A DNA stretch of 44,277 nucleotides from a virus, in IMG/VR virus record IMGVR_UViG_3300024290_000007, positions 1 through 44,277 of that record; one strand, given 5' to 3'. A program made the position numbers and the translations under genes. Below the pieces are notes generated by a model. The model ran no database searches, had not been told where the DNA came from, and worked only from the letters and a program-made list of their open reading frames with translations. This document shows positions 1-7,429 of the stretch, one piece after another; within the stretch, counting starts at the first letter, position 1, and each line of letters begins with the position of its first letter.

Positions 1-105
1 CCTGAAGCGCCCCACACTGTAGCGGGCCCCACCGCCAGACCGGCCACAGCCGGCGCCATGCCGCCGGGCACCGCCGGCCCTATGCCCGGCAGGACCGGCC
101 CCACG

Positions 106-161
106 TGCAGGCCTGCAGCGCGCCTGCAGGCCTGCAGGAGCGTGGGGCCTGCAGGCCTGCA
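106..161. repeat. Cluster of TGCAGGCCTGCA palindromes
   Basis: Three copies of a palindromic word lie within 56 bp: TGCAGGCCTGCA at 106-117, the 16-bp CCTGCAGGCCTGCAGG at 123-138, and TGCAGGCCTGCA again at 150-161. The outer copies are flanked by ACG and CGT, so the whole block is itself roughly an inverted repeat. No gene covers it convincingly. The function is unknown; cruciform formation or protein binding are possible. Confidence 0.6.
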
Positions 162-179
162 ACGTGCCTGTGGGGTGCA

Positions 180-211
180 GCAGCTCCAGGGCTCTCCGTG
201 CCTGGAGCTGC
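180..211 (-). terminator. Hairpin downstream of the early leftward operon
   Basis: A perfect 11-bp stem (GCAGCTCCAGG paired with CCTGGAGCTGC) encloses a 10-nt loop, about 40 bp past the stop at 249. No uridine run follows on either strand, so classic intrinsic termination is uncertain. It may instead be a transcript-end or processing structure. Confidence 0.35.
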
Positions 212-248
212 GCGCGCCGTGTATCCCGTGAGGCATGCGCGCAGCATC

Positions 249-497
249 TCAGGAGACATACCCGCGTGTCGAGGCTATCTCCTGCAGGCGCTGCGCAGGC
301 GCTGCAGGCACGCACCCCGCGGCCCCCACCCCCGTGCTGAGCGGGCGCTGCAGGGAGTAGAGCGACGCGCGCAGGCGCTCGACCTCGAGGTTGGTGGTAC
401 GGCGCAGTTCTGCAGCGCGCAGCTCGCGCTGCATCTCGAGCCATAGCTGCAGCAGCACCCAATGGCGCGGCTGGTGCGCGGCAACTGCCCAGCTCAC
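249..497 (-). CDS. Small hypothetical protein, last gene of early operon
   Basis: An 82-residue protein begins at a GTG (497-495) that overlaps the TGA of the resolvase gene as GTGA, the same coupling used by the three preceding genes. The translation contains a long amphipathic stretch from about residue 14 to 50 (QLWLEMQRELRAAELRRTT, then EVERLRASLYSLQ) that looks like a charged helix or coiled coil. This is far more protein-like than the competing frames. The C-terminus is Ala/Pro-rich. I do not recognise a family. Support is the overlap pattern and composition only. Longer start sites upstream would run through the resolvase and are unlikely. Confidence 0.5.
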   Translation of the reverse strand: MSWAVAAHQPRHWVLLQLWLEMQRELRAAELRRTTNLEVERLRASLYSLQRPLSTGVGAAGCVPAAPAQRLQEIASTRGYVS

Positions 498-1105
498 GGG
501 GTGTAGCTCCTGCCGAGCATCGAGAGCCCGAGGCGCTGCGCTACCGCGCTCGAGCAGATGGCGACTTGCCCGATGCAGATCGCCGCAGCCTCGTCTGCGC
601 CCAGGGTGCGGCGCTGACTGTGCTGCAGGTCCCGCTGCACGGTCTGCGACGCTATCTCCTGCTCGATACGTCGTGCTTGCGCGCGAGGCATACCGGCACG
701 CCCAAGCAGCGCGCGGCGCCACTCATTTGCGGTGCACTCCAGCATGCGGTCAGGCGAGCGGCCTGCGCTGCGCCACGTGTCGCGCCACAGTTCCACCGAG
801 CCCGCGAGCGACAGCGCTGCGCCCACGTGCCCGCCGAACGGGACCTCGATGACGGCCGCGAGCGGCAGGTTGCGGACCTCCGCCATGGTGATCGCGTCGC
901 GCACGATCAGCCGTCGCCAAGGCGCGTGGGTGGCGTCCGCTTCGGCGTAGTGGTGCAGGCGCCCGCAGACGTACGTCGCAACGCCCGAGCGTCGCGCAGC
1001 GTCGATCGTGAGCAGCACGGCGCGCAGCGGCTCAGCCGTGCGCGTGCCGAACGACTGCGGCTTGCGCTTGATGCGCAGCATCCCGTCGCGGGCGCCTCTG
1101 GTCAT
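494..1105 (-). CDS. RuvC-like Holliday junction resolvase
   Basis: This 203-residue protein is probably a RuvC-family crossover-junction endonuclease that resolves branched DNA during phage replication and packaging. An N-terminal acidic strand (LLTIDAARRSG, about residues 31-41) stands where RuvC has its first catalytic aspartate. Next come an EVPFGG segment near residue 86, the element ECTANEWRRALLG, and a C-terminal ADEAAAICIGQ that supplies the last two acidic residues, as in RuvC proteins (known family features). The ATG overlaps the upstream stop as ATGA. The position at the end of the early leftward operon fits a role just before packaging. The assignment rests on motifs alone. Confidence 0.75.
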   Translation of the reverse strand: MTRGARDGMLRIKRKPQSFGTRTAEPLRAVLLTIDAARRSGVATYVCGRLHHYAEADATHAPWRRLIVRDAITMAEVRNLPLAAVIEVPFGGHVGAALSLAGSVELWRDTWRSAGRSPDRMLECTANEWRRALLGRAGMPRAQARRIEQEIASQTVQRDLQHSQRRTLGADEAAAICIGQVAICSSAVAQRLGLSMLGRSYTP

Positions 1106-1428
1106 TTGCCGCTTTCTGGTGCGGCTCCTGCTGCTGGTGGCTGCGGCGCAGCGCGCCCGTCAAGTCTCCGCTCGGCATGCACGTAGCGGTTCGCTTGGAT
1201 AGTCAGCTCATGCGCGCGAGAGCTGCAGGCGAGCGCCCAGCGCGGGCGTTGTATGTCTCGCAGGTGATCGATGGCGTGCTGCAGCGCGACCTCGGCCTCG
1301 CGGTAGAAGTGCAGCACGCGGGCAAGCGCCGGGTTGGGCTCGCAGCTCAGCAGCGAGGAGATACTCAGCAGGCACTCGGGGTACGGAGGCAGCTCGGTTG
1401 CAGTGGTCTCGGTGTTGTCTGTAGTCAC
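1102..1428 (-). CDS. Hypothetical protein between unknown ORF and resolvase
   Basis: This 108-residue protein starts at a GTG overlapping the upstream TGA (GTGA) and ends in an ATGA overlap with the resolvase, so it is translationally coupled on both sides. The central part is helical and charged (ALARVLHFYREAEVALQHAI), followed by HAERRLDGRAAPQPP and a proline/alanine-rich tail. No catalytic motif, signal peptide or membrane segment is visible. I do not recognise the family. Being sandwiched between replication genes suggests an accessory role in DNA metabolism, which is inference. Confidence 0.65.
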   Translation of the reverse strand: MTTDNTETTATELPPYPECLLSISSLLSCEPNPALARVLHFYREAEVALQHAIDHLRDIQRPRWALACSSRAHELTIQANRYVHAERRLDGRAAPQPPAAGAAPESGK

Positions 1429-2123
1429 GTTGTGGTCTCCCAGAAGTCAGCCGACGCGACTGCCGCGCCGGATACGTCCACGAGCCGCGCGCCGCATGCG
1501 CGCAGCACAGTTCCAACCGTCAGCGCCTGCTGGTCGTGCGCGCTCACCCAGCAGCCGAGCGTCACGGCCGCGGTCAGCTCCCACGAGGCATCGCGCTGCT
1601 TCGCCGCGCACCAGTCCTCGAACGCAACCGCCGTGACTCGGTCTCTCGCGGCGGCCAGCGCGACTGCCGCCCACTCGGCGCCATGCAGCGTCACCAGCTG
1701 GCGACTGCGCGCCTGCGCGTAGTCGTCGCGGCTGGTCGTGACGACGAAGGCCGTGGCTGCGCCTCCTCGGATGCAGGCCTCGCAGAGCAGGGTGGTGGCC
1801 GCCGGCAGCGCCGGCAGGAGGCCCGCAGGGAAGTCCGACAGCTCGGAACACCTGCGAAGCGCCTCGGGGCTCCTGCGGGCGCTCAGGCGGCTGCGCGTCG
1901 AGGCCTTCCGCCCGAGCAGACCACGAACGTGAGCTGATGCGCTCACATTCGGACGCGCAGGCGCAGCGGGAGCGAGCACCGCCTGCGTCGAGGCCTGCAG
2001 CGCCTGCGCCGTAGCAGGTTCGCGCGGCGCTCTTTTGGGCGGCACCGCTTGTCCGCTGAACGGCAGGTCGCCTGCGTAGTCTGCAGGCGTCAGCTTGGGG
2101 CCTCTTTTGGGGCGCTTTCCCAT
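1425..2123 (-). CDS. Hypothetical protein, first gene after the iteron region
   Basis: A 232-residue protein begins at ATG 2123, chosen because an in-phase GGAG lies about 8 nt upstream and the protein then opens with a basic segment (MGKRPKRGPKLTPADYAGD). A longer reading to 2336 would run through the repeat array and translate as low-complexity Arg/Cys. Residues 1-90 are basic and Ala/Pro-rich. The C-terminal 130 residues look folded, with CEACIRGGAATAFVVTTSRDD and a hydrophobic strand pattern, and contain several cysteines. No family is recognised. The gene is coupled by GTGA to the next one. Confidence 0.6.
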   Translation of the reverse strand: MGKRPKRGPKLTPADYAGDLPFSGQAVPPKRAPREPATAQALQASTQAVLAPAAPARPNVSASAHVRGLLGRKASTRSRLSARRSPEALRRCSELSDFPAGLLPALPAATTLLCEACIRGGAATAFVVTTSRDDYAQARSRQLVTLHGAEWAAVALAAARDRVTAVAFEDWCAAKQRDASWELTAAVTLGCWVSAHDQQALTVGTVLRACGARLVDVSGAAVASADFWETTT

Positions 2124-2472
2124 CAGGCTGTCTCCACTTCCGAGAGCGCCCGCAAAAGTGGAGACACCGAGTGGAGACAGCCAGCGCAGCCAAAAAGCGC
2201 AGCATTCCGAGCACTTATGAGAATGAATTGATAGGTGTCTCCACTGTCTCCACTGTCTCCACACCCTTTGCGCTCTACACGCGCACGCACACGCGCTCGC
2301 GCGCGCTCGCTCTCGCACGCTCGCGCGCACACGCACGCGCCCGACGCACTTGCCGCTATGGAGACAGCGGAGACAGTGGAGACAGCAGAGCTAACTGCGC
2401 GGCATTCCAAGCGATTTGCCGTCTCCACAGGCTGTCTCAACAGCCGCGTGCTGGCGAAACTGGAGACAGCGT
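2124..2472. other. Candidate replication origin (iteron region)
   Basis: This is the only substantial gap inside the leftward replication operon, directly downstream of the primase-helicase gene. It contains about eleven copies of a 9-bp word, GTGGAGACA or its complement, many in tight 9-bp phase. Between the two tandem blocks is an alternating purine-pyrimidine stretch (about 2279-2342) made of CG/CA steps, a class of sequence prone to left-handed DNA and melting effects. Iteron arrays beside initiator genes are a known origin design. Calling this an origin is inference. Alternatives are operator sites or a termination/antitermination region. Confidence 0.5.
2129..2468. repeat. Iteron-like 9-bp repeats GTGGAGACA, inverted triplets
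   Basis: Copies read as TGTCTCCAC on the plus strand lie at 2129-2137 and at 2236-2244, 2245-2253 and 2254-2262, the last three perfectly contiguous. Near-copies lie at 2420-2428 and 2433-2441. Copies read as GTGGAGACA lie at 2158-2166, 2171-2179 and 2376-2384, with one-to-two-mismatch copies at 2358-2366, 2367-2375 and 2460-2468. The triplet at 2358-2384 is again contiguous and mirrors the triplet at 2236-2262. The two triplets face each other about 95 bp apart. Confidence 0.85.
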
Positions 2473-5463
2473 TCATGGCGCGAACGCGTCCTCAGCTGGG
2501 GGAGCCGTCAGCACATAGAGCCGGGTGCGCTTGCCGTTGATGCGCAGCTGGCAAGTGACGTGCGCGGTGCCGACCACCTGCTGCACGAGGCGCCCGCGCG
2601 CCACCAGGTCCCGCTTGAGCGCGTTCGTCCAGGCTAGGCCGCGGCTGACTAGATGGGCCTTGAGCGCCTCCGGGATGAAGCAGATCGCCCCGTCCTCGCG
2701 GATGTAGCCGTGCACCACGGGACGGCTCGCCGTGGGCGCTTCCCGCTCCCCGGTCTCGGCGTTCTTGGTGATCTGCGGAAACGCTGAGGGGGCCTGCGCA
2801 GGCCAGTCCTCGAGCACGTCTAGCACCCGCTCGAGCAACGTTGCTGGAGCGCCCCCGCCGTTCTGCGCGCCGCTGCAGCGCTGCTCGAACACTCGCCGCA
2901 CCGTCAGCCCGCCGGCCTGCCCGAGCCCGTACTCGCTCACCAGGTCCTCGGCGAGCGCCATCGCGGCGAAGTAGCCCGCGATACGTCCGTTGAGCGGGTT
3001 CCCACTGGCGCGCGCGATCTCCTGCAGCGCGCGCCGGTGCTCCTGCAGTTGTTCGCGCGCCGCTAGCAGGCGCGCAGGGTCAGCGGCGATGTCCACGACC
3101 TTGCGTAGCCACAGCATGCCGAGCGCTCCTGCGTGGGCGCTGCAGCGCTCGCGCACGCCGTCTACGCCTGCGCCGTCGAGCTTGCCGAACCCGGTGATCG
3201 GCAGGGAGATCACGCGGACCTGCGCGCCCGTTGCTGCAGCCTCGGAGGCCAGCTCGCGCTCACCGGTGCTGATGACCACCGTCTGCCAGCTCGCCGTGCG
3301 CCTCATGGTCAGCTCCTTCGTGGAACGCGCACGGCCGACGCCGTTGATCAGCATGTAGATCGCCGTCTGGATAGCGTCCGCGTCGCCGGTGCCGGCCTCG
3401 TCGAAGCACAGCGGCAGGTCGCAGAGCTGCACGGCGTGCTGCTCGAGGCCCGACATGGTCGTGTTCCAGCTCGGCACCCACGCGGAGCTGTGCGGGTTCC
3501 CGAACACCGATGCAGCGCAGCGCAGCATGCTCGTCTTACCCACGCTGGAGTCGCCGCATAGGTGCACCGCGAAGTTCGGCAGGTCGAAGGGCCGCAGCAG
3601 CGGCGCAGTGAGCGCTGCGAAGATGGCGAGCGCGCAGTCGTCCGAGGCCTGCGCGGCAACCTGCAGCGCCTGCGCGTGGTGCGTAGCCTCGAGCTCGGCG
3701 TCTGCAGCCCGGCAGCCCAGCGCGTCGAACGCCCGCGCTTGGTCGTAGTTCACGTCGAACACACGGGGCTCAGCGCCTGCAGGAGCGAACACCATGTCAG
3801 GCCCGAGCGCGAACTGGTCCTCGCACCAGCCTGCGCGGTCCACGCACTGCATGGGCTGCAGCTGCGCGCCGTTGCGGTCCTCCCACGCAGACAACCACTT
3901 GATGACGTCAGTCACGTTGGTTTCGTCTACGAGCGCGCCTGCACGCCGCAGCTCGCTCGACAGCGCTCGGGAGCCCGAGAGCGCTCGCGCGACCCGTATG
4001 CACTGCCAGCTGCGGCGCGCAGTCTGGAACCGCAGCTCGACCCGGTACTCGCCGTTGCGGTGCAGGTCCTGCAGCACACGCGTCACGAAGATCGGGCGCG
4101 GGCTGATGAGGCGCTTCTCGTCGTCGTTGTAGCCGCCGTGCAGCCACACTGCGCCTGCGTCATCGACCGCGTACGGCGCAGGCACCACGAAACCTGGCTC
4201 CCACGGCAAGTCGGCGCCGCCTGCGCTCGCACCTCCGAACATCGACAGCTGCTCGAGCGGCTGCTCGTTCACGCGCGGCGCGAGCTGCGCGATCTCCTCG
4301 CGTGTCGTGGCCAGCAGCTCGCGCGCAGCCTCGACGCCGCGTGCGAACGCGTAGTCGTCGATACCCTTATTGATGGGCTTGTCGGCCTTGCCTGCAGCGT
4401 ACTCGAGCGGCGGCAGCGCCATCGTGACGCTGCGCGCGCCGAGGCGCATGAGCAGGTCTGCGAGCTTGCGCATAGCTGCAAGCACGTTCGCGTTTGTATG
4501 CGCGTCGGAGTCGAAAACGATCACGTGGTCGCGGTTGGCGACCTCGTAGTGCAGCGCGATGTACGGGTGCAGGCGCGACGACTTCGAGCCTGGCGCAGAC
4601 CACGAGTCGACGCCTGTTAGCCCGACAACGCAGAGCCCGAGCTGCGCGATGAACAGCGCTTTCTTCTCGCCTTCGGTCCAGTAGAGCGGCGTCTCGGCGC
4701 GCAGCTGCGCAAGGCATTCTGCGAGCGGGGGCGTGTAGACCAGCAGCTCGGTACCGAACGGCTGGTCATACTTCTTGAGCTTCTGCTTCTGCCCCGGCTT
4801 GGTGCGCGGCACCGGCACCGGATACTCAGGCCGCAGGCGATACCCGTGCGGCTCTGCAGCGCCTGGAGCAAAGAACGGCAGGAGCAAGCCCGCAGCTGCA
4901 GCGCGCTCGCTGAGGTCTTTGTACGGGCCTGGCTGACAGCGGAACCCGTACGAGCGCCATTTGCCGTGGTGGATGACGGTGAGGCGCGCAGCTTCGATCG
5001 TTGCGTCCGTGAGCGCCGAGCTGCGCAGGTCCTCGAGGAGAATGTCTGTTGCGTGAATCGGGTGGTCGGTGCGGAACGACGCGAGGCCGGTGACGTCGGG
5101 AAGCTTGGGCACTGCAGCGCGCTTCTGCCGCGCGCTGTCGATAGGCACGACTGCGCCGCGCGTAGCGTCCGGCCATGCAGGAGCTGCAGCTTCGCGCTCG
5201 GGTGCTACGCCGACCGGCGCCTCAGTGCCCACAGGCAGTGGGAGCGCGCGCGTCGGCGCCTCGGGCAACGGTAGCGTTCGCGCTGCGGGAGGATCGGCGG
5301 GACCAGGGGCCACCGTCTCCTGCGCGGGCGTTTCGGGATCGGTTGCAGCGGCAGCGTGCGAGTAGTCATCGTCGTCGGCCTCCTCGGGGTCCAACGTGTA
5401 TCCGTGCGGGTTCGTGTCTACTGCGTCGTCCTGGTCCTCGTCCCACTCGCCGCCGCTTGACAT
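2473..5463 (-). CDS. Primase-helicase (DUF3854 TOPRIM-like plus DUF927-type helicase)
   Basis: This 996-residue protein is probably the phage replication initiator/helicase. The first 110 residues are acidic then Pro/Ala-rich and disordered. A TOPRIM-like DUF3854 module follows: WTEGEKKALF near residue 260, then VIVFDSDAHTNA, matching the Glu and DxD positions of TOPRIM primases. The C-terminal half carries a DUF927-type P-loop ATPase: Walker A GDSSVGKTS near residue 633, acidic LCFDEAGTGDAD near 686, and a sensor-like VVISTGE. Families of this kind prime and unwind DNA in phages and mobile elements. The gene ends at the edge of the iteron array. The ATG at 5463 has a G-rich ribosome site upstream. 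Function from domains is confident; the exact biochemical role is inferred. Confidence 0.8.
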   Translation of the reverse strand: MSSGGEWDEDQDDAVDTNPHGYTLDPEEADDDDYSHAAAATDPETPAQETVAPGPADPPAARTLPLPEAPTRALPLPVGTEAPVGVAPEREAAAPAWPDATRGAVVPIDSARQKRAAVPKLPDVTGLASFRTDHPIHATDILLEDLRSSALTDATIEAARLTVIHHGKWRSYGFRCQPGPYKDLSERAAAAGLLLPFFAPGAAEPHGYRLRPEYPVPVPRTKPGQKQKLKKYDQPFGTELLVYTPPLAECLAQLRAETPLYWTEGEKKALFIAQLGLCVVGLTGVDSWSAPGSKSSRLHPYIALHYEVANRDHVIVFDSDAHTNANVLAAMRKLADLLMRLGARSVTMALPPLEYAAGKADKPINKGIDDYAFARGVEAARELLATTREEIAQLAPRVNEQPLEQLSMFGGASAGGADLPWEPGFVVPAPYAVDDAGAVWLHGGYNDDEKRLISPRPIFVTRVLQDLHRNGEYRVELRFQTARRSWQCIRVARALSGSRALSSELRRAGALVDETNVTDVIKWLSAWEDRNGAQLQPMQCVDRAGWCEDQFALGPDMVFAPAGAEPRVFDVNYDQARAFDALGCRAADAELEATHHAQALQVAAQASDDCALAIFAALTAPLLRPFDLPNFAVHLCGDSSVGKTSMLRCAASVFGNPHSSAWVPSWNTTMSGLEQHAVQLCDLPLCFDEAGTGDADAIQTAIYMLINGVGRARSTKELTMRRTASWQTVVISTGERELASEAAATGAQVRVISLPITGFGKLDGAGVDGVRERCSAHAGALGMLWLRKVVDIAADPARLLAAREQLQEHRRALQEIARASGNPLNGRIAGYFAAMALAEDLVSEYGLGQAGGLTVRRVFEQRCSGAQNGGGAPATLLERVLDVLEDWPAQAPSAFPQITKNAETGEREAPTASRPVVHGYIREDGAICFIPEALKAHLVSRGLAWTNALKRDLVARGRLVQQVVGTAHVTCQLRINGKRTRLYVLTAPPAEDAFAP

Positions 5464-5475
5464 GTCGCCCCCGTG

Positions 5476-5889
5476 TTAGTTCGAGCTGTGCCGCGGCTTC
5501 TTGGACTTCCCCTTCGTGGTGCCGATGCCGATCGGAGTCGGCGACGGGATGAGTCTCATCTGCAGGTCTGCTTCGGGCATATCGCGGCGCTCGACTTCAG
5601 CGCCGGTGTCGGTGCGGATCAGCGAGTAGACTCGCGCGTCGAAATCGGGCTCCCACCTGCACGGCACGTCGCGCGTTTCGTGCTTGGTCTCGATGATTTT
5701 GCCGAGGTCGCCGCGCTTGTCAGACTGCTCGCGTATCGACGCGTTCAGCCTGCGTCGCTCGTCTTTGAACTCCTTGATTGTCGACTCGCATGCGGCCATG
5801 GCCTCGCCGCGCTCGAGCAGCTCGGCCTCGGTCAGCTCGCACTCCAGCTCGCGCACGACCGTTTCGACTTCCTGTGTCTTCGGGGGCAT
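5476..5889 (-). CDS. Hypothetical coiled-coil protein upstream of primase
   Basis: This 137-residue protein lies 12 bp upstream of the primase-helicase gene in the same operon. Residues 8-60 are strongly charged and heptad-like (TVVRELECELTEAELLERGE, then STIKEFKDERRRLNASIREQ), a likely coiled coil. The second half is strand-like (KHETRDVPCRWEPDFDARVY) and ends in a Lys-rich tail. Small coiled-coil proteins beside replication genes are common in phages, but I do not recognise a named family. The stop context is AACTAACA. Confidence 0.65.
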   Translation of the reverse strand: MPPKTQEVETVVRELECELTEAELLERGEAMAACESTIKEFKDERRRLNASIREQSDKRGDLGKIIETKHETRDVPCRWEPDFDARVYSLIRTDTGAEVERRDMPEADLQMRLIPSPTPIGIGTTKGKSKKPRHSSN

Positions 5890-5915
5890 AGTTCAATCCT
5901 CGTGATTCGGGACAC

Positions 5916-5972
5916 AAAAGCCAGCGAGCTGTCGACAGCGCAGACCATTCCGCGCTGTCGACGCTCGCTGGC
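5916..5972 (-). terminator. Intrinsic terminator after the Cro-like gene
   Basis: On the minus strand a stem of about 20 bp (GCCAGCGAGC..GACAGCG paired with its complement, one bulged base) with a 12-nt loop is followed by TTTT. It sits between the stop of the HTH gene (6004) and the start of the coiled-coil gene (5889). It could partially separate the regulator from the replication operon and would be a natural target for antitermination. Confidence 0.75.
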
Positions 5973-6003
5973 GGGGCTTAGAGCTTGAAGGCGCAGCGCG
6001 TAG

Positions 6004-6393
6004 CTACTCAGCGCGCGCGTCAGCGGGTGCCGATTCGGTGGCTGCTAGCGCGGCGAGCCGTTGCTCAAGCTCGTTGACGCGCTTGCGCAGCTTGCTGTTG
6101 GCGGCGCGCTGTTTATCTTCAGGCGTCTGCGGCTTCGGCTTCGCCTTCGGTTTGAGCGCTTTCCGCTTCGGGCTCTTACGCAGTGTCTGCAGCTCCGCCA
6201 TGCTGCATCGACCGCCCGTAGCAGTGTTTACGAGCGTCGCGTTCTCAAAGCTCAGCTTGCTCGGGCGCTCGGGATTGCACCACTTCCAGACGTACGTGTA
6301 TGGGAGCTGAACGCCCGTGCGCTCGCGGATCAAGCGGCGTAGCTGACGCGGGCCATCGGGGCAGAAAGCGGCAACGTACTCGTGCAATGTCAT
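6004..6393 (-). CDS. Cro-like HTH regulator (candidate early lytic switch)
   Basis: A 129-residue protein starts at ATG 6393 (MTLHEYVAAF), preceded by a weak GGTGAG. An in-frame TTG at 6462 would add 23 residues but would put an operator-like palindrome (6420-6437) inside the gene, so I prefer the ATG. The N-terminal half looks like a phage helix-turn-helix: RQLRRLIRERTGVQLPYTY, then VWKWC and a helix ending GGRCSMAEL. The C-terminal half is Lys-rich (RKSPKRKALKPKAKPKP), then a coiled coil (LRKRVNELEQRLAAL) suited to dimerisation. It is the first leftward gene, divergent from the CI-like gene, and is followed by a terminator. A Cro-like role is inferred from position. Confidence 0.6.
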   Translation of the reverse strand: MTLHEYVAAFCPDGPRQLRRLIRERTGVQLPYTYVWKWCNPERPSKLSFENATLVNTATGGRCSMAELQTLRKSPKRKALKPKAKPKPQTPEDKQRAANSKLRKRVNELEQRLAALAATESAPADARAE

Positions 6394-6607
6394 GCAGCTC
6401 ACCGAAGGTTCTGGAGAATGTGTCTCGCGAGGCACACTCGCATCCTCGGTTGAGTCGCGCAAGGCATATCAAAACAGCGCCGTAGGAGTTTCTTGCTGAC
6501 GGGGTGTGTCTCTCGCGCACATACCTCGCGCGAAAGCATGACGCCGTTATAGCGCGCGTGATATACGAGGACTCTTGAACCCCTAGTCCAAACAGATATC
6601 CGCAGCT
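6394..6607. promoter_or_regulatory. Divergent control region of the lysogeny switch
   Basis: This gap lies between the leftward HTH gene and the rightward XRE gene. It carries a near-perfect operator-like dyad at 6420-6437 (GTGTCTCGCGAGGCACAC), a right half-site CGCAAGGCATAT at about 6458-6469, and a left half-site with imperfect partner at 6520-6540. There is also a CTCGCGC-containing element around 6505-6522. I cannot place minus 35 and minus 10 boxes with confidence. The arrangement resembles a multi-operator immunity region. Confidence 0.6.
6420..6437. promoter_or_regulatory. Operator-like dyad, switch region
   Basis: GTGTCTCGCGAGGCACAC has 7-bp arms around CGCG with one mismatch between arms. 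It shares the CTCGCGAGGC core with the sites at 17.9-18.3 kb. It lies just upstream of the preferred ATG of the Cro-like gene. Confidence 0.6.
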
Positions 6608-7429
6608 ATGAACAACACTCCTCGTAAGCGCGTGAAAACTCCCACGCGCGTCCCGAAGGCAGCATTGAAGTCCGACACCGGCGCGAATCCTGCGCTGTCT
6701 AAACCGAATATCGACGATCCGCTTAGCGAGCCCACGCGTCATCGACGCGTCTGGGCTGCGTATCTTGCGCGCGGGTTTACTCGGCGGCAGTTCGCCGAGG
6801 AGCTGGGCACGAACTACCACACGGTCAACCGGTGGGACGCAGGCGCTGCAACGATCTCGCTCGACATGCTGCAACGTGCCAGCGAGCTTCTGAAATACAC
6901 AATGGACGAGCTGTGCTTCGGACGGCGCGGGCCTGTAGAAGCGCCGCGCGTCAACGCAGCGCCTGCAGCGCCTGCAGCGCCTGCAGCGCCTGCAATCGCA
7001 GCGCCCACTGCAGCTGCAGCGCCTGCAGCGCGCGCGGCGACTGCTGTTCGCGCAGCGCTAACAGCCCTTGCAGCGCCTGCTCAGCTCGTAGCGCCTGCTC
7101 AGCCTGCAGAGCGCGCCGGCAGCGCGCTGCACTTTGCAATCGGAAGTGTGCTGAACGAGTCGGAGATTCGGGCGTTGTTCGGCATGCAACGCATTGATCC
7201 GCAAACTCGCGCAGCGTTCGGCGAGCACACCGTAAGCCCCGTGGGGCGCTACCAGTCGTTCACTGCTGAGTACGTCACAGCTTGGTGCGCTGCGTACGCA
7301 GCGAGCCAGAGCCCGGAAGTCGCGCTCAATGCAGCGGTCAACGCTCGCGCGGTGACCGAGGCAGTCAGCAACGGGGTCTCTCCTGTTACCGCTGATGAAC
7401 TACGCGCAGCACTTCGCCAGAAGCAGTAG
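6608..7429 (+). CDS. XRE-family repressor candidate (CI-like)
   Basis: This 273-residue protein has an N-terminal Cro/CI-type helix-turn-helix: HRRVWAAYLARGFTRRQFAE, then ELGTNYHTVNRWDAGAATIS and LDMLQRASELL (about residues 40-97). An Ala/Pro linker of about 65 residues, encoded by tandem CTGCAG-containing repeats, follows. The C-terminal domain (residues 175-273) contains YVTAWCAAYAASQSPEVALN and is of unknown fold. There is no Ser-Lys self-cleavage signature, so RecA-driven autoproteolysis is not evident. It is divergent from the Cro-like gene and surrounded by the dyad sites, making it the best candidate for the protein that binds them (inference). The ribosome site is weak. Confidence 0.7.
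   Translation: MNNTPRKRVKTPTRVPKAALKSDTGANPALSKPNIDDPLSEPTRHRRVWAAYLARGFTRRQFAEELGTNYHTVNRWDAGAATISLDMLQRASELLKYTMDELCFGRRGPVEAPRVNAAPAAPAAPAAPAIAAPTAAAAPAARAATAVRAALTALAAPAQLVAPAQPAERAGSALHFAIGSVLNESEIRALFGMQRIDPQTRAAFGEHTVSPVGRYQSFTAEYVTAWCAAYAASQSPEVALNAAVNARAVTEAVSNGVSPVTADELRAALRQKQ
6957..7105 (+). repeat. Tandem GCGCCTGCA repeat coding an Ala/Pro linker
   Basis: Units of 9 bp (GCAGCGCCT/GCGCCTGCA) repeat in phase from about 6957 to 6995 and continue degenerately to about 7105, with seven CTGCAG palindromes by my count. They encode the AAPAAPAAPAAPA linker of the repressor candidate. Related CTGCAG-rich expansions occur in linkers of unrelated genes at 13.7, 20.1, 23.0 and 39.8 kb. Confidence 0.75.

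Larger units (their letters stand above)
1..248. other. Non-coding, palindrome-rich left end
   Basis: I see no credible gene here. The stretch lies beyond the stop of the last gene of the leftward early operon. Around 103-162 it holds three perfect or near-perfect palindromes built from TGCAGGCCTGCA (106-117, 123-138, 150-161). It also has an 11-bp-stem hairpin at 180-211 and, at 221-238, a degenerate copy of the operator-like dyad found elsewhere in the window. If the genome is circular, this DNA together with 44183-44277 would separate the early and late leftward operons, where a late promoter or antitermination site would be expected. That placement is inference. Confidence 0.5.

Noticed and set aside
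2139-2336. N-terminal extension of the 1425-2123 gene through the repeat array
   Set aside because: It translates to Arg/Cys/Ala low complexity across the iterons. The ATG at 2123 has a proper ribosome site.
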